64,000 nucleotides of DNA from assembly GCF_025823185.1 (NCBI RefSeq), contig NZ_JACKVK010000020.1, positions 62,001-126,000 of the forward strand, given 5' to 3'. This document shows positions 16,662 through 24,679 of this stretch, in pieces. Source of the DNA: Mycobacterium yunnanensis (GTDB taxonomy: Bacteria > Actinomycetota > Actinomycetes > Mycobacteriales > Mycobacteriaceae). Made by a program: the position numbers and the translations under genes. Below the pieces are notes generated by a model. The model ran no database searches, had not been told where the DNA came from, and saw only the letters and a list, made by a program, of their open reading frames with translations. Position 1 is the first letter of the stretch. Each line of letters begins with the position of its first letter.

Positions 16662-18294
16662 GGTCGTCGGTCGGCAATAGCGCGTGAAGGTCACGACGAA
16701 CGATCTTGCCCGTACTGCCTCGCGGCAAACTCTCCAGCACCGTGATGCTGCGTGGCACCTTGTAATTGGCCAGGTTGGCCCGCACGTGGGCCTTGAGGTC
16801 CTCGGGCGTCGTCGACTCGTCGGCCAGCACCACGAAGGCCGCCAACCGCTGCCCGTACTCGTCGTCGTCGACGCCGAGCACCGAGGCCTCCGCCACCGCC
16901 GCATGGGCCGACAGCACCTTCTCGACCTCGATGGGGTACACGTTCTCGCCGCCCGAGACGATCATCTCGTCGTCGCGGCCCACGACGAACAGCCGACCGT
17001 CGGCGTCGAGGTAGCCGACGTCACCGCTGGACATGTAGTCACCCTCGAAGTCCTTCGTGGCGCCGGAGGTGTACCCGTCGAACTGGGTGGAATTGCGGAC
17101 GAAGATGGTGCCGACCTCACCGGTGGGCACCTCGTTGCGCTCCGCGTCGAGGATCCGAATGTCGGTGCCCTCGGCGGGTCTACCCGCCGTGTCGGGTGCG
17201 AACCGAAGGTCGGCGGGCGTGGCGGTGGCGATCATGCCCGCCTCGGTGGCGTTGTAGTTGTTGTAGATGACGTCGCCGAAGCGGTCCATGAAGGCGGTCA
17301 CCACGGCCGGGTTCATCCGTGAGCCGGAGGCGGCCGCGAACCGCAACGAACGACCGCTGTACTTCGACAGCACGTCCTCGGGCAGGGCCATGATGCGGTC
17401 GAACATGACTGGGACGACGCACAATCCGGTCGCCTGGTGCTGGTCGACCAATCTCAGCGTCGCCTCGGGGTCGAACTTGCGCCGGGTGACGATGGTGCAC
17501 GCCATCGACGCGGCGAACGCCAGTTGCGCGAACCCCCAGGCGTGGAACATGGGGGCCACGATCACGGTGGTCTCCTCGGCCCGCCACGGCGTGCGGTCGA
17601 GGATGCCCTTGAGAGTCTGCGGGCTGCCGCCGGAGTGGCTGGCGCCCTTGGGAGTTCCCGTGGTGCCCGAGGTCAGCAGGATCACCTTGGCCTTGGTGCT
17701 CGGCCGTTCCGGTCGACGGCCGTAGTACTCGCCGATCATGGTCTCGACGCCGCGGTGGTCCTCGGGGGTGTCCCGCCAGGCCAGGATCCGGACGGTGTCG
17801 GGGAGCTTTGCGAGCGCCACGTCGACCGTCGGCCCGAACTCCCCGTCGTAGACCACTACGACCGACTTGCCGGCGCCCTCGCGCGAAACGACCTCCGCCA
17901 GAGCAGGTCCCGCGAAGGACGTGTTGAGCAACAGCACCTCGGCACCGATGCGGTTGGCTGCGATCAGCGACTCGACGAAGCCACGGTGGTTGCGGGCCAT
18001 GATCGCGACGACCTGCGGGGTACCGCCGGGCAGGCCCTGCAGTGCGGCGGCGAACGCGTCGGCCCGCTGGTCGACGTCCCGCCACGTCAAAGTACCGATC
18101 TCGTCGACGAGGGCGGGCCGGTCGGGGCACCGCTGCGCAGCGCTTGCGAAACCGGAGGTGATGCCCATGTTCTCGCGCGCCATCGCGGCGACGATGCGCA
18201 GGTACTTGTCCGGCCGCAACGGGGCGATGACGCCCGCGCGGGCCATCGTCGTCAGCAGGCCCACGGTGTTGGTCAGCGGATCGATGAGCGCCAC
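16651..18294 (-). CDS. fadD12: long-chain acyl-CoA synthetase FadD12
   Basis: The 547-residue adenylate-forming enzyme has the P-loop LLTSGTTGTPKG, the NNYNATEAG motif, the SSGDVGYLD hinge motif and the C-terminal catalytic lysine in RGSTGKIVRRD. The expected reaction is fatty acid plus CoA plus ATP to acyl-CoA, in the cytoplasm. It is the middle gene of an operon led by an acyltransferase and ended by lipO, behind a KstR-box match. Assignment as FadD12 rests on this gene order. Substrate chain length cannot be read from sequence. Confidence 0.83.
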   Translation of the reverse strand: MALIDPLTNTVGLLTTMARAGVIAPLRPDKYLRIVAAMARENMGITSGFASAAQRCPDRPALVDEIGTLTWRDVDQRADAFAAALQGLPGGTPQVVAIMARNHRGFVESLIAANRIGAEVLLLNTSFAGPALAEVVSREGAGKSVVVVYDGEFGPTVDVALAKLPDTVRILAWRDTPEDHRGVETMIGEYYGRRPERPSTKAKVILLTSGTTGTPKGASHSGGSPQTLKGILDRTPWRAEETTVIVAPMFHAWGFAQLAFAASMACTIVTRRKFDPEATLRLVDQHQATGLCVVPVMFDRIMALPEDVLSKYSGRSLRFAAASGSRMNPAVVTAFMDRFGDVIYNNYNATEAGMIATATPADLRFAPDTAGRPAEGTDIRILDAERNEVPTGEVGTIFVRNSTQFDGYTSGATKDFEGDYMSSGDVGYLDADGRLFVVGRDDEMIVSGGENVYPIEVEKVLSAHAAVAEASVLGVDDDEYGQRLAAFVVLADESTTPEDLKAHVRANLANYKVPRSITVLESLPRGSTGKIVRRDLHALLPTDDRAT

Positions 18295-18300
18295 GGCCGA

Positions 18301-19122
18301 TCAGCCCAGCACGGGGAGTCGTCGTTGCTTGGCGAGCTGACTCAGCGCCTTCTGCATCACGTGACGCACGTGGGCGTCGACCTCGTCGACGTCAGGATCC
18401 TCGCCAAATTCGGTGACGACGTCGATCGGCGGGAGCACCTGGGTGACGATCTTCGTCGGCAGCGGCACGTTCAGCGGCAACACCGCCGAGAGCCCGAACG
18501 GGAAGCCGAACGAGACGGGCAGGATCTTAACCCGCAAGAGCTTGTCGAGGCGTAGCGCCTTGGCCATGCCCTCGCCGCGGGTCAGGAACAGCTGGGCTTC
18601 CTGGCCGCCGATCGACACCGACGGCACGATGGGCACCCCGGCGTTGAGGGCGGCCCGGACGTAGCCGGTGCGCCCACCGAAGTCGATCACGCTCTCCGAC
18701 AGCGTCGGACGGTAGACGTCGTAGTCACCGCCGGGGAAGACCACGACCACCCCGCCGGCACGCAGGGCCTCGTCGGCGTTCTCGTGATTGGCGGGGATGA
18801 AACCGGTCTTGCGGAAGAAGTCACCCGTCGGGCCGGTGAAGATGATGTCGTGGCTCAAGGTGTAGACGGGACGGTCGAAGCCGAACTTCTCGTAGAAGCC
18901 CGTCGCGAACACCGGGACGTCCATCGCGAAGAGACCGCCGGAGTGGTTGCCCACCACCAGTGCGCCGCCCTGGGGGAAGTCTTCGAGGCCGTGCACCTCG
19001 GCGCGGTGATAGCCCTTGATGAGGGGCCGCAAGAAGCCCATCACCCGTTCCGTGAGGCCCGGATCCCACTTCGTGACGGCGCTCGGTTCGACGTCTACCG
19101 AATCGGTGTCGTTGGCGTTCAC
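18301..19122 (-). CDS. lysophospholipid-type acyltransferase (PlsC superfamily)
   Basis: The 273-residue protein resembles Rv1428c-type acyltransferases. It has LVVGNHSGGLFAMD as a variant of the NHxxxxD catalytic motif, with His and Asp further apart than usual, and VVVFPGGDYDVYRP as the downstream glycerol-phosphate-binding motif. It probably transfers an acyl group from acyl-CoA to a lipid acceptor at the membrane. The start GTG at 19122 has GGGGAG 6 bases upstream. It heads the fadD12-lipO operon, and a KstR-like box at 19144-19157 lies immediately before it. Confidence 0.78.
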   Translation of the reverse strand: MNANDTDSVDVEPSAVTKWDPGLTERVMGFLRPLIKGYHRAEVHGLEDFPQGGALVVGNHSGGLFAMDVPVFATGFYEKFGFDRPVYTLSHDIIFTGPTGDFFRKTGFIPANHENADEALRAGGVVVVFPGGDYDVYRPTLSESVIDFGGRTGYVRAALNAGVPIVPSVSIGGQEAQLFLTRGEGMAKALRLDKLLRVKILPVSFGFPFGLSAVLPLNVPLPTKIVTQVLPPIDVVTEFGEDPDVDEVDAHVRHVMQKALSQLAKQRRLPVLG

Positions 19123-19143
19123 GGCTGCTCCCCGGCTCGAAAG

Positions 19144-19157
19144 TGGAACGTGTTCTA
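19144..19157 (-). promoter_or_regulatory. KstR-like operator (TAGAACACGTTCCA on the minus strand)
   Basis: It fits TnnAACnnGTTnnA, the motif bound by the cholesterol-responsive repressor KstR, at every fixed position. It is 22 bases upstream of the acyltransferase start, which places the operon in the sterol regulon by inference. Confidence 0.72.
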
Positions 19158-19208
19158 GTTCTAGGTTACCCGGGGGGCCGCCGAAGCCGTAATCACGAGA
19201 TCCGCGCC

Positions 19209-19706
19209 TCAGACGGAGGTGACGTACTCCGTGGTGTAGAACTCCACCGGCGTCTGCGCATACGGCGCCGGCACGTCGAGGACCACCCAGGCCCCGGTGG
19301 CGCCCGTGGCGACGGGGCCGGCGAAGGTCGTGGAGCCGCCTCCGATGCCGTCGGTTTGCAGCGAGCCCGAGACGACGCCTGGCGCACCGGCACCGCACGA
19401 CTGCGACGGCCGCGGCGTCTGGATCACCCGGACGTCGTAGCGCGTGTTCGGCGTCGCGGTCGCCACGTCGACCGTCGCCACCAGCATTCCCGAGCCGTCG
19501 GTGCGCACGTGCGCGACGGCTCGGGCGTCGCCCTTCGCGTCCACCCACGGCAGCTTGGTGAAGTCGCACGCCCGCCACTGGCTCGACATCGGCATGGGGG
19601 AGCTCGCCGTTCCCGGGGCGGCCGCGGCGAGAGGTGCCGTCGTCGCGGCCAAGGCCACGAGACCGGCCGCCGCGGCCGCGAACGTCGTGGTCGTCAATTT
19701 CGTCAT
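19209..19706 (-). CDS. small secreted protein of unknown function
   Basis: The 165-residue protein has a clear Sec signal peptide (MTKLTTTTFAAAAAGLVALAATTAPLAAAA, described in two parts: a polar start then an Ala-rich core). The mature part is about 130 residues. It has two cysteines (in WRACDF and SQSCGAG) that could form a disulfide, and it looks like a beta-rich single domain. I do not recognise the family. The ATG at 19706 was chosen because it begins the signal peptide. It has no obvious operon partner: the KstR-boxed operon ends upstream on the same strand, and an acyl-CoA dehydrogenase gene lies 41 bases away on the other side. Confidence 0.7.
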   Translation of the reverse strand: MTKLTTTTFAAAAAGLVALAATTAPLAAAAPGTASSPMPMSSQWRACDFTKLPWVDAKGDARAVAHVRTDGSGMLVATVDVATATPNTRYDVRVIQTPRPSQSCGAGAPGVVSGSLQTDGIGGGSTTFAGPVATGATGAWVVLDVPAPYAQTPVEFYTTEYVTSV

Positions 19707-19747
19707 GGGGACAACCTTAGTTGCGGGGTGTGCGATGGTCACCAGGA

Positions 19748-20755
19748 TCACGGGCCGACGACCAGGTTCCACGGGTCCCCGGCCGCCAGCGCCATCCGGC
19801 CGAGCCGCGTGGCCCACCAGCCCGTGGTGCCGAATTCGTCGGCCCAACTTCGCGCGCGCATCGTCGCCAGCCACAGCTGATGTTCGATCGTCACGCCGAT
19901 GGCGCCGTGCAGCTGGTGGGCGATCGTCGTGACCGGGCCCACGGCGCGGCCCACCGCGACCTTGGCCACGGTGACCGCGTAATCGGCTTCGGCGCTGCCG
20001 AAGCCGTGCTCGACGGCCGCGAAGGTCGCCAACGTCATTGCCGCACGGCTCCTTTCGATCTCACCGTGTAGCGCGGCCAAGGAATGCGACACGGCTTGGA
20101 ACGTGTCAAGGCTCCGACCGAACTGCTTGCGTTCACCGGTGTGCGAGACGGTGAGTCGCGCGGCGGCGTCGAATGCGCCGACGATCTGCACGCATCGCGC
20201 CCAGGCTCCGCGGCGCACCAGTTCCTCGGCCACCGCCCGAGGCAGTCGGACGACGTCGTCGGCGGCGAGGTCGAAGGTCACCTCGCCACGCGGCTCGCCA
20301 CCCACGTTCGGTGCGCCGTCGGCGGAGCCCGGCGGCAGCACCGCGACGAAGGTGGCGTCGGCGGAGCGCGCTGCGAGTAGCACGGGCCCGACGGCCGGCC
20401 AGGGCACACCTCGTGCGGTGCCCGTGATTCGGCCGTCTCCGTCGACGTCGGCGATCGCGACCGTCAGGGGTCCATCGGCGGGTACCGTCAGGTCTGCTCG
20501 TGCCGCCAACCACGTTGCCAACAGGTCGGTTTCGGCGACGGGCACGGCGGCGGCCCAGCGAGCCAGCTCGCCGATGACGACGGCCGCCTCGGCCGGACCG
20601 GCGCCCTGATCGGTGGTCAGCCTCGTCAGGCCCGAGGTCTCCAACGCCTGCCACAGGTTGGCGTCGAAGGGCTCGGGCAGCCCGTGGTGTCCCACGCGAG
20701 CGTCGTAGGACTTCCGGCCGATCTCGTCGACGAGCGCCTTGAGTTCGTCGTTCAC
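19748..20755 (-). CDS. acyl-CoA dehydrogenase, small subunit of a two-gene enzyme
   Basis: The 335-residue FadE-type protein is shorter than a normal acyl-CoA dehydrogenase (about 380-400). It keeps the C-terminal helical bundle (GERKQFGRSLDTFQAVSHSLA, described by its start) and lacks a convincing catalytic Glu motif. The GTG start overlaps the stop of the preceding fadE gene by 4 bases (GTGA). Adjacent, overlapping fadE genes encode alpha2beta2 dehydrogenases in mycobacterial sterol side-chain breakdown, so this is probably the companion subunit of the 388-residue protein. The substrate is unknown. Confidence 0.8.
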   Translation of the reverse strand: MNDELKALVDEIGRKSYDARVGHHGLPEPFDANLWQALETSGLTRLTTDQGAGPAEAAVVIGELARWAAAVPVAETDLLATWLAARADLTVPADGPLTVAIADVDGDGRITGTARGVPWPAVGPVLLAARSADATFVAVLPPGSADGAPNVGGEPRGEVTFDLAADDVVRLPRAVAEELVRRGAWARCVQIVGAFDAAARLTVSHTGERKQFGRSLDTFQAVSHSLAALHGEIERSRAAMTLATFAAVEHGFGSAEADYAVTVAKVAVGRAVGPVTTIAHQLHGAIGVTIEHQLWLATMRARSWADEFGTTGWWATRLGRMALAAGDPWNLVVGP

Positions 20756-21918
20756 GTCGCCGCCTTGGTTCCCCGCGCCACGATGCCGCGCAGCACCTCG
20801 TTCGTTCCGCCGCGCAGTGTGAACAGGGGCGAATGCACCCGGGCGACGGCCAGGAGCGCGCGAAGTCGCTCCCCGTCGGCCCCGCCGACACCGTCGACGA
20901 GGTCGGCGGCGAGTTCCACCGAGTCCTGCTCGAACCGGGTGCCCAGATCCTTGACCATCGCCGCGCGCGTGTTGGCGTCCTCGCCCGACGTCAGGGCACG
21001 GGCCACCGCGATCGACAGCTGCCGCAGCGAGACCATCCGCCCCATCAGGTCCCCGACCGCCGCCGCGGTCCGGTCGTCGACGTCGGCGCGGCCCAGTGTC
21101 GAGACGACGTCCATCAGCAGCGTGGCCGTCGACAGGAACCGTTCGGGCCCACTGCGTTCGAAGCCCAGCTCGGAGGTGACCTGGTGCCATCCCGAGCCGA
21201 GCTCGCCGAGCAGGTCGCCGTCGGTGAGCCGCACGTCGTCGAATTGCACCTCGTTGAAGTGGTGCTCGCCGTTCATGAGGACGATGGGGCTCATCGTGAT
21301 TCCCGGCCGGTCGGTGGGAACGATGAATTGGCTGAACCCGGCGTGCCGATGGGCGGTGTCCAGCGGGCTGGTGCGGGCCAGCACGACGATCTGATGCGCG
21401 AGGTGGGCGCCGCTGGTCCACACCTTGGTGCCGTTGAGCAACCATCCGTCACCGTCGCGCGTCGCGCGGGTCTGGACGGCCGCGAGATCCGAACCCGCAC
21501 CGTGTTCGCTCATGCCGATCGCCGAGTACAGCCGCCCGGCCGCGATCTGGGGGAGCAGGCGACGCCGCTGGTCCTCGGTGCCATACGCGAGCAGCCCGGG
21601 CGCCACCTGGCGGTCGGCGATCCAATGCGCCCCCACCGGCGCACCGTGTGCCAGCAGTTCCTCGGTCACCACGTAGCGGTGCAGGTAGCCGGTGCCGTCG
21701 GCGGGTGCCCGGCCGCCGTATTCGACGGGGATGGTCAGCCCGATGAACCCGGCGTCGGCCAGCCGGATGCTGAAGTCGGTGTCCCAGCTCGAGAGCCAGC
21801 AGTCGACGGCCGGGGTCCACCCGAAGGTCTCTCGATCGGCGGCCAAGAACGCCCGAACCGCCGCGCGTAGCCCGTTGAGGTCGGTGCCGTCGGCACGCAG
21901 ATCGTCGAATTCGCTCAC
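20752..21918 (-). CDS. acyl-CoA dehydrogenase, large subunit of a two-gene enzyme
   Basis: The 388-residue FadE-type flavoprotein has an N-terminal helical domain, the FAD-contact segment SAIGMSEHGAGSDLAAVQT, and the C-terminal FAD/partner-contact RGGTNEVLRGIVA. The usual catalytic Glu of medium-chain enzymes sits in YEGT. Here the spot reads RGGT, so the base must be elsewhere, perhaps the Glu in GFERSGPERF, as in long-chain and isovaleryl types. The start is GTG at 21918. It is coupled to the next gene. It oxidises an acyl-CoA at C2-C3 with electrons passed to ETF. Confidence 0.84.
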   Translation of the reverse strand: MSEFDDLRADGTDLNGLRAAVRAFLAADRETFGWTPAVDCWLSSWDTDFSIRLADAGFIGLTIPVEYGGRAPADGTGYLHRYVVTEELLAHGAPVGAHWIADRQVAPGLLAYGTEDQRRRLLPQIAAGRLYSAIGMSEHGAGSDLAAVQTRATRDGDGWLLNGTKVWTSGAHLAHQIVVLARTSPLDTAHRHAGFSQFIVPTDRPGITMSPIVLMNGEHHFNEVQFDDVRLTDGDLLGELGSGWHQVTSELGFERSGPERFLSTATLLMDVVSTLGRADVDDRTAAAVGDLMGRMVSLRQLSIAVARALTSGEDANTRAAMVKDLGTRFEQDSVELAADLVDGVGGADGERLRALLAVARVHSPLFTLRGGTNEVLRGIVARGTKAAT

Positions 21919-21989
21919 TAGGGTTCCGAGTGTAGTGCGGCATCACGGGGCCATACTCGAGGCCACACTCGACGAGCACGGGAGACGAG

Positions 21990-22514
21990 ATGGCCTGCGT
22001 GTACTACACCGCCTCGAGCCTGGACGGTTTCGTCGCCGACGAGTCGAATGGTCTGGACTGGTTGCTCACTCGGGACGTCGACCCGCGCGGCGCCTTCGGC
22101 TACGAGGCGTTCGCCGACGGCGTCGGCGCACTGGCGATGGGGTCGACCACCTATCGGTGGATCGTCGAAAACCAGCCCGGCGACTGGCCGTACGGCCAAC
22201 CCAGCTGGGTGCTGACCCACCGGCCCGACGTCGTCGTCCCCGGCCATCCAGTGACGGTGTTCACCGGGGACGTCGCCGAGCTGTACCCCGAGATGGTGGC
22301 GGCCGCCGCGGGTCTCGACGTGTGGGTGGTCGGCGGCGGGGACGTCGCCGGGCAGTTCGCGGCGGCCGGGTTGATCGACGAGATGATCGTGTCGTACGCG
22401 CCGTGCTCCCTGGGCTCTGGTGCGCGGGTGCTGCCGTTGCACACCGAGTGGGCGCTCCAAGAGGTCGGCCGCAACGGCGACTTCGTCTGCGCGCGGTGGG
22501 TGAAGACTGCGTGA
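21990..22514 (+). CDS. dihydrofolate reductase-like (RibD C-terminal fold) protein
   Basis: The 174-residue protein begins MACVYYTASSLDGFVAD, the typical start of RibD-C/DHFR-like oxidoreductases. It carries LAMGSTTYRW and the nucleotide-binding VWVVGGGDVAGQF. Members bind NADPH, but the substrate of most is unknown. It stands alone, divergent from the fadE pair, with the BlaI-type gene 49 bases downstream. A true folate role is unlikely because it is only distantly related to FolA. Confidence 0.82.
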   Translation: MACVYYTASSLDGFVADESNGLDWLLTRDVDPRGAFGYEAFADGVGALAMGSTTYRWIVENQPGDWPYGQPSWVLTHRPDVVVPGHPVTVFTGDVAELYPEMVAAAAGLDVWVVGGGDVAGQFAAAGLIDEMIVSYAPCSLGSGARVLPLHTEWALQEVGRNGDFVCARWVKTA

Positions 22515-22563
22515 CCGGGCGCACGGCGGCTAGATTCGCAGTTGCGTTCCGCGGGAGGTGACG

Positions 22564-22941
22564 ATGCAGCAGCGAGGTCTCGGCGAGTTGGAGGCGACGG
22601 TGATGGATCGCGTCTGGGCCCGCTCCGGCGGTGGCACCGTGCGCGAGGTGTTCGACGAGCTCGCCGGCATCCGCCAGATCGCATACACGACAGTGCTTTC
22701 CACGATGGACCATTTGCACCGCAAGGGCTGGGTGCGGCGTGAACGCGAGGGCAAGGCCTATCGGTACTGGCCGACGATGACGCGCGAGGAGCGCTCGGCC
22801 AACCTGATGCGCGCGGCGTTCGACGCCGGTGGCGACACCGAGGCGGTGCTCGCCCTGTTCGTCGAGCAGATGACGGCCGAGGAGTCGGCGCAATTGCGGG
22901 CTGCGTTGCGGCACGGCGGCGCGGGCAGGCACCGTCCGTGA
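22564..22941 (+). CDS. BlaI/MecI-family repressor
   Basis: The 125-residue winged-helix regulator has the family hallmarks LGELEATVMDRVWARSGG, IAYTTVLSTMDHLHRKGWV and the dimerisation half with LALFVEQMTAEES. BlaI/MecI proteins repress beta-lactamase or PBP genes and are inactivated by a membrane metalloprotease partner. The ATG at 22564 was chosen for the GGGAGG 5 bases upstream; a GTG at 22558 is possible. Its stop overlaps the M56 peptidase start. Confidence 0.9.
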   Translation: MQQRGLGELEATVMDRVWARSGGGTVREVFDELAGIRQIAYTTVLSTMDHLHRKGWVRREREGKAYRYWPTMTREERSANLMRAAFDAGGDTEAVLALFVEQMTAEESAQLRAALRHGGAGRHRP

Positions 22942-23855
22942 CGGGCACCGTCTACCTGCTGATCCATGGCGCCGCGGTGAGCTGGCTGGCGCCTGCGCCG
23001 CTGAGCTGGCTGACCCGCCGCGGCACGAATCCGCGTCTGTGCGTTGCCGCGTGGCTGACCGCGATGGCCGCGGTGGTGGTCAGCTGGATCGCGGCGATGA
23101 TCGTCGTCGTCGTGCCCCTCGTGGGCGACGGGCCCAGCTCCTCGATGGTGGTGCTGTGCCTCGAACTGCTCGGCGTGCCGGAGCGCGTGGCGACGCTCGG
23201 GCCGGTCGGCACCGTCGGACTCTTGGCCGTCGGTCTCGGCGTCTCGACGGTGGTGGCACTGGGCGTCACGCGGACGATGCACGCACTGCGCATCCGCAGC
23301 GCCGAGCACGCCGACGCCGCGAGGATGGTCGGGACGCCGACTGCCGAAGCAGGCGTGGTCGTCGTCAGCGGTGCGCAGCGTGCCGCGTACTGCGTCGTCG
23401 GTCGCCCCCACGCAATCGTCCTGACCACCGCGGCGGTCGCTGCGCTCGACGGACCCCAACTCGAGGCGGTGCTCGCGCACGAGCGGGCGCATCTCGTGGG
23501 ACGCCACCATCACCTGCTGATGGTGTTGCGGGCCTTGGCCGCTCGGCTGGCCCACCTCCCGGTCTTCACCCGCGGTGCGGCCGCGGTGGCCGAGCTGTTG
23601 GAGATGTGCGCCGACGACCACGCGGCCCGGCGCCACGGTCCGCGGCCGCTGGTGGCGGGGATGCTCGCGCTCGCCTCACCGGCGCCACCGGCCGGCGGGT
23701 TGGCGGTCGCGTCGACGGCCACCGCGGTGCGCGCCCACCGACTGCTGGAGCCCGCACACCGTTCGACGCGGTGGTGCCACCGGGCCGCCACCTCGGCGGT
23801 CATCGCGGTGACGATCGCACTGCCCGTCGTCGTCAACCTGCTGTGCCACCACTGA
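22938..23855 (+). CDS. BlaR1-like M56 family membrane metallopeptidase
   Basis: The 305-residue membrane protein has about four helices and a cytoplasmic zinc site HERAH (residues 181-185), with a candidate third ligand in ELLEMCADDHAARRHG. It lacks the extracellular penicillin-binding sensor of staphylococcal BlaR1, as other actinobacterial members do. The GTG start overlaps the blaI stop (GTGA). It probably cleaves or inactivates the adjacent BlaI-type repressor on a cell-wall signal. It is the second of three consecutive rightward genes. Confidence 0.88.
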   Translation: MTGTVYLLIHGAAVSWLAPAPLSWLTRRGTNPRLCVAAWLTAMAAVVVSWIAAMIVVVVPLVGDGPSSSMVVLCLELLGVPERVATLGPVGTVGLLAVGLGVSTVVALGVTRTMHALRIRSAEHADAARMVGTPTAEAGVVVVSGAQRAAYCVVGRPHAIVLTTAAVAALDGPQLEAVLAHERAHLVGRHHHLLMVLRALAARLAHLPVFTRGAAAVAELLEMCADDHAARRHGPRPLVAGMLALASPAPPAGGLAVASTATAVRAHRLLEPAHRSTRWCHRAATSAVIAVTIALPVVVNLLCHH

Positions 23856-23857
23856 CG

Positions 23858-24679
23858 ATGCGGAGAGGCGCGACCGTCCTACTCGTCCTGCTGGCCCTGC
23901 TCTCGGTGGCCGGCGCCCCGCCATCGGGCGCAGCACCGTGCGGCAGCTCCGCGGCGTCGGACTGCGACCTGGCCCAGCGCATCGCCGCCGCCGAGCAGTA
24001 CCTCCTCGACCGCCCAGGAACGGTGGGTTTCGTCCTGCGCGACCGCGCGACCGGGGCGAAGTACCGCAACGCCAACGCGGCCACGCCGATCTGGACGGCG
24101 TCGACCATCAAGCTGGCGATGGTCGCCGATCTGCTCACCAGGGCACGGGCCGGGACGGTGAACCTCACCGACGCCGACCGCACCCTGATGGTCGCCATGC
24201 TGAGGAACTCCGACAACGACGCCGCCGATGCGCTGTGGTCGCGCCACGGAGGTCCGCAGCAGGTGTTCAACGCGAACTTCCCTCGATACGGCATGCCGAA
24301 TGTGGTGCCACAGCCTGGTTTTGGCGACGTGTTCCCGTACTGGGGCTTTCAGAAGGCCACCGCCGACGACCTCGACGGACTGATGAACTACGTGCTGACC
24401 GGCCTCGCCCCGGCCGACGCCGCCGCCGTGGTGGCGGAGATGCAACGCGTCGACGCCGACCAGCAGTGGGGGGTGTGGGGTGCCGGACCCGCGATGGCGC
24501 CCGGCAATAAGGACGGGTGGTCGCAGGAACAGGGCGGGTGGGTGGTCAACTCCGTCGGTTTCGCCGGACCCCGGCAGCGCTACACGCTGGCGATCATGAA
24601 CGCCCTCGGCGGCGAGGGCGGCTACGACGACGGCGTGGAGACGACGACTCAGCTCAGTCGCTTGCTGCTGGCGCCCTAG
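23858..24679 (+). CDS. exported SxxK serine hydrolase, beta-lactamase/PBP-like
   Basis: The 273-residue protein has a signal peptide (cleavage near residues 20-27) and the full active-site set of penicillin-interacting enzymes: STIK (Ser82-Lys85), SDN (118-120) and KDG (218-220, in place of KTG). Two cysteines follow the signal (PCGSS and DCDL). The gene begins 2 bases after the M56 peptidase stop, so it is probably the target of the BlaI-BlaR pair. Whether it hydrolyses beta-lactams, processes peptidoglycan or acts on another ester is unknown. The Asp in KDG and the overall divergence argue against calling it a classical class A beta-lactamase. Confidence 0.8.
   Translation: MRRGATVLLVLLALLSVAGAPPSGAAPCGSSAASDCDLAQRIAAAEQYLLDRPGTVGFVLRDRATGAKYRNANAATPIWTASTIKLAMVADLLTRARAGTVNLTDADRTLMVAMLRNSDNDAADALWSRHGGPQQVFNANFPRYGMPNVVPQPGFGDVFPYWGFQKATADDLDGLMNYVLTGLAPADAAAVVAEMQRVDADQQWGVWGAGPAMAPGNKDGWSQEQGGWVVNSVGFAGPRQRYTLAIMNALGGEGGYDDGVETTTQLSRLLLAP

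Noticed and set aside
23858..24679. Naming the SxxK hydrolase as a class A beta-lactamase
   Set aside because: The KTG box is KDG, no clear omega-loop Glu is visible and overall similarity is weak; only the general fold is supported.
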